In this document: piece after piece, positions 1 to 7,401 of the stretch
How positions within the stretch are numbered: position 1 is the first letter of the stretch
Layout of the letters: the number at the start of each line of letters is the position of its first letter
DNA from: Setomelanomma holmii
Lineage: Eukaryota; Ascomycota; Dothideomycetes; Pleosporales; Phaeosphaeriaceae
Length of the DNA stretch: 12,529 nucleotides
NCBI GenBank assembly: GCA_010015745.1
Contig: ML978443.1
Location: forward strand, 1 to 12,529
Direction of reading: 5' to 3'
Translations under genes and position numbers: made by a program
Notes under the pieces: model-generated
Database searches by the model: none
Told to the model about the DNA's origin: nothing
What the model saw: only the letters and a program-made list of their open reading frames with translations

Positions 1-480
1 ACTGTCGTGATTATGATCACTGTTGTCTCAATAATTATGAGAAAGCTTTGTGTCAGGTACAGCACGGTCCGTGCTAGCTCTGTGCGCTTAGTTATTGTAC
101 AACATCTCGATGATCCTGAGAGATGACGCTTACTGTCATGTCACATCATCGTGGAATTCCACTATTATCGAACTCCACGGTTATGGGATTTGTTGTAAAT
201 TAGTGAATCAAAAGGTAACTGCGCGAAGCAGTAAGTCAAGTGTGGAACTGCGCTGGGCAGTAAATCTGAGTATCATGTGCTCTGTATTGTTGCCTGCTCT
301 GTTGTTGATCACCACTACTAGGCCATCAGGAGCGTCTGTTTACATAATGTTGATCCAGTTCGGGTAAGAGGTGCTTGACAAGATGAGGAAGCAGCATTAG
401 ACCACTATCACGTGACAGACGCGATGCGCTCCTCTCATAAACCGTCACAGAATTCCAGAGTCGCCATGAGGTCCTGTCTG
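1..480. other. region without a supported gene
   Basis: I see no gene here. A 91-codon open stretch begins at 95 with a non-ATG codon and matches no family I know. The interval lies downstream of the NLR relic on the minus strand and may hold its far-decayed tail, since the minus strand near 400-490 has short TPR-like scraps split by stops. Small structures: a palindrome at 61-75 (AGCACGG-T-CCGTGCT), the 12-bp palindrome GTGGAATTCCAC at about 151-162, and an imperfect 18-nt direct repeat at 217-234 and 246-263. Confidence 0.5.
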
Positions 481-500
481 AATGTGTTACGCAAAATGAT

Positions 501-1370
501 TCACGTACACTGGAACATCTTTTCTGCCTCATCAAGCCGGTCTAGCTTGCAGTAGAGATTGTCCAGGTTGTTGACTGTGGAGTGCTCTAATCCCCATGCC
601 TTCTCTATGTGCGTTGAATACGGCGCGCGGTCTTCGTACGAGAGCTGCTCCGGCGCCTTCTGCTGCAGCCGAGGCCAGGATGCGTTATACAACCGAAGAT
701 AGTCGGCAAAGGTGGTCGACACCTGGTAAAGGTAGGCGCCGGTTGTAGCAAGAGCAAGCGACAGCCCCTCCAGCGATTGGACTAACATGCGGCATCGCTG
801 TTCGAATATACCATCGGCAGCTGCACAGAATGCTAGGAGGAACGTCGCCTACTACTGCTCAGCCCGTCCCATCTTGATGCGTGCGACAGAACTCGATCCT
901 CTTCAGTCTGGGGTATTGTGCACAGCCGTTCTTGCGTTGAAAGCCTTTCAAGCATAGCTGTGATACCAAGTCTTGGGCATGGTCAAGTAAGCCCACGGAA
1001 GAGCCGCCATGCGCGTTCGCATCATAGCCTCAGCTGAGTACGCGCGCGTTAGGGAGATCGTCAGAAAGGAGGTCGCGGAGCCAGTTGCCGCCGTTGCCTG
1101 CTGCCCAGGTCTTCTCGAGATGTCTGTGTAGGCCGTGGACGGCGACAATACTGTACCCGGGTTAGCTTTTGAACGCGCAACCGAGCGGCGAGAAGCAGAC
1201 TCGACGGTCGGGTTGGTGCCTTCAGCTACCACTTCCAAGCATTGAGCGACTGCTGGGGCTGGCTCTGTCGACGCGGAGGATGCTTCAGGCTGCCTGGAAG
1301 ACGTACTTGCTTCGAGCGAAAGCTGAAGAATCATGGCATTGCGTCTGTCAATGCCTTGTAACCAAGTCAT
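501..1370 (-). pseudogene. relic of a fungal NLR/STAND gene (alpha/beta-hydrolase head, NB-ARC end, TPR)
   Basis: Intact relatives are cytosolic STAND proteins acting in non-self recognition or regulated cell death: an N-terminal hydrolase-like domain, a nucleotide-binding switch and TPR repeats. Reading the minus strand from ATG 1370, the first frame has VVAEGTNPTVE; the coding sense then moves to a second frame with VAVHGL, EKTW, NWLRDLL and DDLPNARV, the start of the SesB-like/DUF676 hydrolase domain. A TGA follows where relatives have Trp (S-W-GYDAN). The hydrolase stops after about DLVSQL. From 857 down to 501 a new segment carries LVQSLEGLSLALAT, GAYL and FADYLRLY (end of NB-ARC), fused in frame at YEDRAPYST/HIEKAWG to one TPR unit (VNNLDNLY, RLDEAEKMF). 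The P-loop, Walker B, winged helix and most TPRs are gone, so it cannot encode a working NLR. The family call is from remembered motifs; confidence is high for NLR origin and moderate for the boundaries. Confidence 0.8.
1149..1155. repeat. TACAGTA heptamer at the frameshift inside the NLR relic
   Basis: On the minus strand the heptamer lies directly between the first reading frame (ending ...SKANPG) and the second (starting IVAVHGL). Leaving out five bases, CAGTA, places both in one frame. That is what a TA duplication plus three leftover bases would do, so I read it as a likely transposon excision footprint. The sequence position is seen directly; the origin is inferred. Confidence 0.6.
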
Positions 1371-2253
1371 GAAAATGAGCTTAAGGTGTACGGTAGATTG
1401 CTGTATCTGTGGAAATATTGAAAATCTTCGTTGCCGTATGTTCCCCTTCGTCTTGGCTGTCGACTTCGTGCGGCGCTTAGGGGTTTAAAGCAGCAACGGA
1501 AGGTCTGTTGCAGGTACAGTAGTCCAGAAGGTTAGCAGAGCACGCTCGGCACTTTTGACGACAATGCGAGCAGGGTTCAGCTAGCTTGGGCGCCGCGGGG
1601 TTGACCGATGCGCTAACGCACATCTGCGGACCCGGGCAAGATCACCGTTGCAATCATGACCCAACCCCTGTTCAACGCTCTTTTGCTTGCGAAACCCTGC
1701 CCGAAGCTGACAGCTTACGAATGGCTCGTAGACTCGTACCTGCGCCAAACGCCGCAGAAGCCCTTGCAACCGCTCACACCCAATCGCGAGACTCTTTGTC
1801 ACTCGCGAAGCTAGCTCCTGCACCGACGTCGAGGCTGCAGGTGTCAGACATGGCTCATGATCATACGAGACACGAGGCTGAAAAGCTTTGGCAGCCACTG
1901 GACTCAACTCCTCAAGTTCTCAACAGGGAAAGCTAGCACGTGGACCAATCCGATGACAGTTGCTGACACTTTCGTCTGCTTTCTCACCCGTATGGTTTCT
2001 CGACCAGGAGTCGCTGCGACGATTGAATGATCCTCCTCCTCTACCCCTTCTCAGGGTATTTGTTAAGGGATAATCTAGCTTCAGTGCTTTTGTCGTGGAT
2101 TATGAACGGTCGATTACACTCATCTGCATGTTACACCTGTGGGGACAGGATCATGTAATGGACCTCGGCGATGTAGTCCCCGCAAGGAGAAGAGAACACG
2201 CCGAGAATGGGACATTTTTCCAGAGCAAGGAAATCGTAGTGCGTCCTTCCGTC
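1371..2253. other. intergenic region with a GC-rich multi-frame open island
   Basis: This lies between the NLR relic (leaving to the left) and the P450 (leaving to the right). Between about 1580 and 1936 several frames are open at once: plus 1586-1936, minus 1581-1907, and a 52-codon ATG frame at 1656-1814 whose protein includes AYEWLVDSYLR. None matches a family I know. The base composition is more coding-like than its surroundings, so it could be a decayed exon, but I cannot choose a frame. A TACAGTA heptamer sits at 1515-1521. The remainder shows nothing recognisable. Confidence 0.4.
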
Positions 2254-2259
2254 TATATA
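2254..2259 (+). promoter_or_regulatory. TATA box of the P450 gene
   Basis: TATATA lies 36 bases upstream of the ATG at 2296, a plausible core-promoter spacing with a very short 5' leader. No other upstream element could be assigned. Confidence 0.45.
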
Positions 2260-2295
2260 CACTAGAGACCTGTCAAAAGTTGTCCCAAAGCATCA

Positions 2296-3976
2296 ATGAA
2301 GGTCGACGCAGAAAGTCCTGTACTCCCGTTGTCCATGTGGTTCTTTGCTAGTCTACTTGCCTTCACTGCCATCTACTGGGTCCTATGGATGGTGTATACG
2401 CGCACAATACACCCACTCGCATCTATCCCAGGCCCTTTCTGGGCTTCAGTATCACGAATATGGTACATGTATCGCGTCTATGTTGGCGATATGCACATCG
2501 TGCAGAGGCGTCTCCATGAGCGACATGGTCCAGTGATTCGCATTGCTCCAAACGAGGTCTCCACCTCGAATCCGTCCGCGATCCAAAAGATCTACAAGCA
2601 CCAAGCGCCACTCAACAAGACCGACTTTTACTGGCCTTGGGGCGGAGGGGAAATCAGCAAGCAGCATAAACCTTTATTTGTGGAGACTGACGAAAAGTTG
2701 CATAGCAACTACCGCAGGGTGGTGAGCCCAGTGTATACCACTACTAACGTTCTGAAGAGCGAGAGCTATATCAATAAGGTTTCAGAGCTTTTCGTGAAGC
2801 GATTGGGAGAGCATGCCGATCGTAAAGAAGCCATCGATCTCGGAACATGGTTACAAATGTGGGTCTACTTGAAAGACATATTGATTCTTGCTGATAACAC
2901 AGGTATGCGTTCGATGTGATCGGCGAGATCTTCTTCGGCAGTATGTTTGGCTTTCTAGAAAATCGTGTGGACCACAATGCTTATATAGCCTCCTTGGACG
3001 CCTGCATGCCATTACTTTGTATTTCAGCAATTGGGCCGACATATCTAAGTTACGACCGTTGATTATGGCTTCTTCTATCCTGATTCCAGCTGTGTTTAAA
3101 GCTGTCAGGGCCGTTGATGGAATTCGCAAGGCTGCAATTACAGCTACGAACAAACGCATTCAAGACATGAAAAAGGGCGGTGCGTCTCAAAAAGACATCT
3201 TGCTCCAGCTTCTGAATATCGTGCGCGAGAAAGGCGAAAAGGCGAACTTCGGCACGTCTGAGGCTACTTTGGAAGCTTATACCGCTATGTAAGTTGAGCA
3301 AGCTTGATAGGCGGTTGCTTGCTAACTGTCCTTGAAGGTTCGCCGGATCCGACACAACCGCGATTGCTTTTCGCGCCACCTTCTACTATCTAATGAAGAA
3401 TCCCGAAACCCTGAAGCAAGTACATGAGGAGATCGACGCCGCTTTTGCCGCTGGGACCTTGAGTTCACCGATCAAGTACTCGGAGACTACTACAAAACTG
3501 CCATACGTATGTGCTGCTATCAAAGAAGCCATGCGCATGCATCCGAGTGTAGGGTTGAGTATGCCGAGACATGCGCCGAAAGAGGGCATCGTGTTGGCGG
3601 GAAAACTCATCCCCGGCGGTTACCGCGTCGGTATGAATCCTGCCGTCGTTCATTATGACGAGGAGATTTTTGGGCAGGATGCGGAACAGTACAGACCACA
3701 GAGATGGATGGAGGGAGAAGAGAAGCGGAAGACCATGGATAAGCACTTACTCATATTTGGAGCTGGCACAAGGACCTGCATTGGTAAAAATGTGAGCGTT
3801 ACCCTCCTAAAGTGAGTGCGAATATCAGCCACTGACGATATCAGATCTCTTTAGTCGAGCTTCACACACTCGTTCCTGAGGTCCTTCGACATTACGATTT
3901 ACACATGGCGCACACTCGCCCTTGGACAACAAGTATTGTTGGTTCCATAAGCAGATTGGCCTGGACGTGGAGATAA
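2296..3976 (+). CDS. cytochrome P450 monooxygenase, pisatin-demethylase-like; four exons, probably frameshifted
   Basis: A microsomal haem-thiolate monooxygenase; substrate unknown. Exons by consensus splice sites and protein continuity: 2296-2858, 2903-3288, 3338-3791, 3845-3976; introns of 44, 49 and 53 nt, the second with a classic GCTAAC branch site. Visible: membrane anchor at residues ~13-36, hinge IHPLASIPGP, KTDFY region, I-helix AGSDTT (~319-324), ExxR as E380/R383 (KEAMR), RPQRW (~436-440), and haem loop FGAGTRTCIG with Cys ~464. Length ~510 aa is normal. Two problems: exon 2 reads GPTYL in one frame (to ~3047) but RPLIM in another (from ~3053), so one base is missing or two are extra. 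After PWTT in exon 4 the family-like C-terminus (WFHKQIGLDVEITRR) is also out of frame and would run to a stop at 4060-4062; as it stands the protein ends at 3976. Possible AATAAA at 4082-4087. Either an early pseudogene or sequence errors. No biosynthetic neighbours are visible. Confidence 0.85.
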
Positions 3977-4062
3977 CGCGTAGACCAAGGTCTGCTTTGG
4001 CAAGACGTGCTAATCTAGACACGTATATGTTGTGCCAACTGGAAGAAGAGTCCGGAAATTGA

Positions 4063-4772
4063 CCTACGGCTGGCTCAACACAATAAATTCTTGCTTCCTC
4101 TATGTTTGCCCTAACCTCATGCAACATAAATGAGTAAATTGTCAAGGTCTCATAAGCAGTTCGCATGTGCAGAGAACTGTTCGATGATCATGCCGTACAA
4201 GCTCTTTGAAAGCCCTTAAATGGACAAGAGAAGAAGTGGCCAGTGAGATTGTAGATGCGAAAAGCCTGCCCTAAGCGAGACAGGGGTAAGAGTGAGATGA
4301 CAATCGAGCGGTAAGTACAAAGCAGAAATTTTAAATGCATGTGAGTGTATGCCTCAAGTATATGAGCGGCCTAGCCGAGCCTAGTAAGCTTACAGTTTCT
4401 ATAATCAAAGCACGTATAAGCTACACACTTATGATTTATTGTATTGGAACGTGGGATTACTGTATACAGTAATGAAGTGTTAAACTGTTGCATTGATTAA
4501 GCGCATCGTGAGCCTGCTTACATGCAATCATCAATGGCGGACGGTAGAAATTCAAGAGGAAGAAATCTACGCTGTGCGGATAACAAGCGTGTGTCAGCGT
4601 AATCAACATAATGGTGCGGTAGCGCAAAACACTGAATGTCTAATATGAGTTGCACGTGATATCATATTCATGATCCAACGCACATTACAGTACCAGTGAG
4701 AGGTACGTCAAAGCAGCTTCATATTCACCCTCTATAGTTCAAGCTGCTTCAACATCAATCACCGGCGAGGCT
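4063..4772. other. intergenic region with palindromic TACWGTA motifs
   Basis: No gene seen. It holds the likely P450 poly(A) signal (4082-4087), a perfect 18-bp palindrome at 4456-4473 made of TACTGTA and TACAGTA back to back, and another TACAGTA at 4686-4692. Just before the next gene an inverted pair, AAGCAGCTT and AAGCTGCTT (about 4712-4749), flanks a weak TATA-like CTATAG near 4732, which may belong to the promoter of the Cdc25-like gene. Confidence 0.45.
4456..4473. repeat. perfect 18-bp palindrome built from two TACWGTA heptamers
   Basis: ATTACTGTATACAGTAAT equals its own reverse complement and parses as TA-CTG-TA-TA-CAG-TA. It could be two adjoining excision footprints or a dyad binding site. 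It lies in the intergenic region between the P450 and the Cdc25-like gene, closer to the latter's start. Confidence 0.6.
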
Positions 4773-5413
4773 ATGCCAGTCACCACTCGGGCTCAAGCGA
4801 ACGAGCTTGCCAACTGGATTGATAACCAAAGAGAGCCCTCGGTGGACACCCGAATTCGAGACATCAGTGGAAGCCAATTGCGAAAGATACTCCAAGGCGA
4901 AGACGATCCAAGATATGACAGCACATATATCATAGACTGCCGTTCTACATACGAATACGCGGGAGGACACATCCAAGGTGCAATGAATCAATGCACACGC
5001 GAAGGGATCACCGAAATGCTGTTCCATAACCCATCACCGAGTAATAAAAGCCTCCTCGTTTTATACTGTGAGTACTCAAAACTTCGCGCTCCTCACATGT
5101 AAGCCACGCTGCATTCGAACGATCAGTTCTTGCTTCTCATTACAAAAGGGCGAGCTACATACAGGGCCAAGATCGTGTATACAACCGCTATCCGAACTTG
5201 GCATTCCCAAGCATTTGCATACTCAAAGGAGGGTATAGAACTTTCTACGATAGCTACAGAGCACTTTGCGAAGGGAAGTTCGTTAGTGAGGGTACTGAAA
5301 GCCACGCCAAAGCGGTTCTTTCGAGCAAGCGATATAAAAGAACAGAACGACCGCCCGTCTCATCCAGAGGCTCAAGAAGGTCTAAGACAGCCAGGATAAT
5401 CTCATTCACGTAG
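4773..5413 (+). CDS. free-standing Cdc25-like (rhodanese-fold) phosphatase domain protein, two exons
   Basis: Cdc25 enzymes are dual-specificity phosphatases that activate cyclin-dependent kinases. Exon 1 is 4773-5098 and exon 2 is 5149-5413; the 50-nt GTAAGC...AAAAG intron joins RAPHM to ASYIQGQDR in phase and gives 196 aa. Seen: IIDCR-x2-YEYAGGHIQGAMN (residues ~53-72), the CX5R loop C-EYSKL-R (Cys99, Arg105) in the HCEFS-x2-R-x-P position, then YPNLAFPSICILKGGYRTFYDSY and a basic Ser/Arg-rich tail to ~196. Odd points: fungal mitotic Cdc25 has a long regulatory N-terminus, absent here, and the His before the catalytic Cys is Tyr (LVLYCEYS). It is therefore unlikely to be the housekeeping cdc25; an accessory paralogue fits better. 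Arsenate-reductase-type small rhodaneses are an alternative, but the C-terminal GGY motif favours Cdc25. Whether it is active or expressed cannot be seen. Confidence 0.78.
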
Positions 5414-5725
5414 AGCTGTGGCATGTAGATAGAACTTGTATCATCGTATGTTGCTCTGGACTGTAATCAGCTTAGTGACAAGATCAAGAGTATACTGTAT
5501 ACGCCATTGAGGCTTTGGTCGAGGTCAGGCCATCATGAAACCGTCATCTCTCACGCTACCTATCGCCGCTATGATGAAAGAGCAAGCGGCTACAGTGCTT
5601 ACAGTAAGCCAATGTTCAGGATTGTGGTATCGCAGAACGCGAATCTACATCCTCACAGACTAAACCTGCAGTCTTCTCGCATACCGAAGCAGACCACTCA
5701 ATAATACAGCATGACAGCGAAGTGA
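5414..5725. other. interval after the Cdc25-like gene; possible short upstream exons
   Basis: No firm gene. TACTGTA lies at 5493-5499 inside GTATACTGTATAC, and TACAGTA at 5600-5606. An ATG at 5535 opens a short frame (MKPSSLTLPIAAMMKEQAAT...) that meets a GTAAGC donor-like site at 5604, and a 66-codon frame covers 5507-5704. Either could contribute an upstream exon to the membrane-anchor stretch that follows, but I found no splice combination that joins them in phase. Confidence 0.3.
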
Positions 5726-5902
5726 GTCTTTCACCGCGTAGCAGAAATCCCCGCTGACCGAAAGCTAAGGAAACTCGCGAATGGTGCGATAGTGCGTACC
5801 GTGGTAATCATCATCGTCGTGTTCCTGACCGTAGTAGCACTTGCGTGGATTGTATCGAACAGATATAACAAAAAGAAACAAGCCAGCGCTGCAACAGCTT
5901 AG
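5726..5902 (+). other. probable orphan last exon: single membrane segment with basic tail
   Basis: This 58-codon open stretch ends at TAG 5900-5902 and has no ATG, so it is easily missed. It reads ...AEIPADRKLRKL, then from 5801 a hydrophobic run of about 18 residues (VVIIIVVFLTVVALAWIV), then SNRYNKKKQ and a short Ala-rich end. A positively charged tail after one transmembrane helix suits a type I or tail-anchored membrane protein. Acceptor-like GTAG and GCAG at about 5737-5743 precede it, so I infer a terminal exon of a spliced gene whose upstream exons are unresolved, or the relic of one. It is not in frame with the Cdc25-like gene. No family recognised. Confidence 0.4.
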
Positions 5903-6480
5903 ATAGAAATCGCTATATCGGATTGGGTCTGACGAGACGCTCACGACAGATTCTACTCATCAACAGCTGCAAGGGCTTCGGACTTTTGCGCCCTTAATAC
6001 ACGTACTTAACATTAATAGGTAGTACAAACTCTTCAAACGCGCAATACAAATCATACTTACTATACCTGACCATGATCTAATCTGCAATGCAGCATCAGT
6101 GCTCGTACATCTAAGCCGTGGCTAACTTATGAAAAATGCTCGCACTTTCAAGGCCTTTTATACTCTGCCAGATACTAGCTGCATGCTACCGCGTCGTTCA
6201 AGTAGAAATTGCACTATGACGACTACAATGAAAAGTCCGGTTGCGATCCTAATAAAGTTGATTCTGCCTACTACTGTGGCTCATTTAGATCACATCACTG
6301 AAATATGAGATATCTACACCGCATACAGTACTGTACTGTACTATACTGTAGATGATCAGCTCTAAGCTTGAGAACAGGATCACAGCCGATGCCCATAGCC
6401 TGAACATAATCGTAATCATTGCCGTAAGCAAACTAAAACAGGAGCACTGACTCTTGGTCATTGTAAGACTCGTACGAAGA
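5903..6480. other. intergenic region with serial TACWGTA repeats
   Basis: No gene seen. The notable element is a run of overlapping TACAGTA/TACTGTA heptamers at 6324-6350, annotated separately. No clear TATA box was found for the downstream gene. Confidence 0.45.
6324..6350. repeat. stacked TA-CWG-TA units
   Basis: The 27 bases parse without remainder as TA-CAG-TA-CTG-TA-CTG-TA-CTA-TA-CTG-TA: five trinucleotides separated by shared TAs. Four perfect TACWGTA heptamers result (6324, 6329, 6334, 6344), plus one variant with CTA. It could be a chain of successive excision footprints at one TA hot spot or a simple 5-bp repeat expansion. Confidence 0.6.
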
Positions 6481-6533
6481 AGTTAAACTTTGGGCAACGC
6501 CTCTCCAAACGTCTTGCCAAGAGGGCAGCCGAG

Positions 6534-7401
6534 ATGGTAGAATGTACCGAACCGATATTCATATCGAAATCTCCGGATAATCCCGCATGGCTCCACAAGT
6601 CGCCAACTCAGGACGACCACGTCATTTCTGGTCATTCTGTGCGCATGGACTAGGGCTAAACAACGATACATCGCAAAGTACACGAAGAAATATTCGGAAA
6701 TCTTTCCTGCAGCTTCCATCATGGTCGTCCTCACAACAGCTGCGGATCTGTGCTTCCGCAGCTCACATCGAAAGCAAAATCGCTTGCAGCATGTAGTCCA
6801 GTACCTAAACACGGATTTGGAAGAAGAGCCGAAGAACAGACGCATCTTGATGCATGCATTTTCGGAAGGCGGTAGCAACAAAGCTTGCGAGTTAGCACGG
6901 GCCTATTTCAACGAAACTAAAGGGCGTTTACCTGTGTCGGCTCTTTACCTCGACAGTACTCCTGGTCGTCCGCGCTACGTCCGCCTATGCAACGCTCTGT
7001 CTAAATCTTTCCCTGATCTTTCTGTCATTAGACAAACTGGATTCATTCTTTGTGCCGCTGTAGTCGGTGCCATCTGGATATTCTATGAATGCAAGGGTTT
7101 CAAGACAAACGTCATCGATAGAACACGCGACTGTCTACTAGACACGGATTTGTTTGATCATCAAGTTCCCCGGTGCTACTTCTATTCAAAAAGCGACGAA
7201 CTCATTGCGTGGCAAGACGTCGCCGCTCATCACTGCTCTGCACCAAAAAATTTCATTATTTATGATGAGTGCTTTGAGAAGAGTGGGCACGTTAGGCATG
7301 CTCTCCATGATCCGAAGCGATACTGGAAACGCATAGAGGATGTGTGGTATTCGCGAATTCCCCCACTTGCTTCTCATTTACCGGAAAAGCATCGCCTGTA
7401 A
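6534..7401 (+). CDS. TMEM53/DUF829-family alpha/beta-hydrolase-like protein, probable N-terminal frameshift
   Basis: The family (Pfam DUF829) comprises eukaryotic alpha/beta-hydrolase-fold proteins, TMEM53 being a nuclear-envelope/ER member; substrate unknown. The main frame runs from before 6721 to TAA 7399-7401. Numbering from ATG 6721: FSEGGSN nucleophile Ser48, LYLDSTPGRPRY (76-86), hydrophobic stretch 108-122, SKSDELIAWQDV Asp159, GHV His190, PKRYW near the end; the whole triad is present. Family conservation starts earlier: the same frame upstream of 6721 reads FLVILCAW, RYIAKYTKKYSEIFPAAS, but it has no ATG. The likely start, ATG 6534 (MVECTEP...), is in another frame that gives out at about 6620-6635, so one extra base there would explain the break. 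Either the gene is damaged, translation starts at 6721 with a missing N-terminal strand, or there is a sequence error. No intron fits. Confidence 0.78.

Noticed and set aside
95..367. 91-codon open frame on the plus strand
   Set aside because: It begins at a TTG, matches no family, and shows no fungal codon pattern or splice support.
1025..1040. TGA replacing Trp in the NLR relic as a repeat-induced point mutation
   Set aside because: TGG to TGA at the third base is a C-to-T change in CpC context on the other strand, not the CpA context typical of RIP.
948..1370. 140-aa minus-strand ORF as an intact gene
   Set aside because: Only its first part is meaningful; the rest is the out-of-frame shadow of the NLR hydrolase domain, so it is folded into the pseudogene.
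2423..3159. Several minus-strand ORFs under the P450
   Set aside because: They are antisense shadows of clear P450 exons.
3812..3844. GTGAGT at 3812 as the donor of P450 intron 3
   Set aside because: It gives a stop soon after the acceptor. The GTGAGC at 3792 joined to 3845 gives CIGKN-ISLVELHTLVPEVL, as expected for the family.
3825..4166. 113-aa minus-strand ORF at the P450 3' end
   Set aside because: It opposes exon 4, where the plus strand reads a conserved P450 C-terminus; no family match.
5042..5086. GTGAGTAC donor-like site in the Cdc25-like exon 1
   Set aside because: Splicing there would remove the CX5R loop; read through, it encodes CEYS in the family-conserved position.
2296..7401. 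P450, Cdc25-like and TMEM53-like genes as a metabolite cluster
   Set aside because: No backbone synthase, transporter or transcription factor is present and gaps of 570-800 bases with relics separate them.
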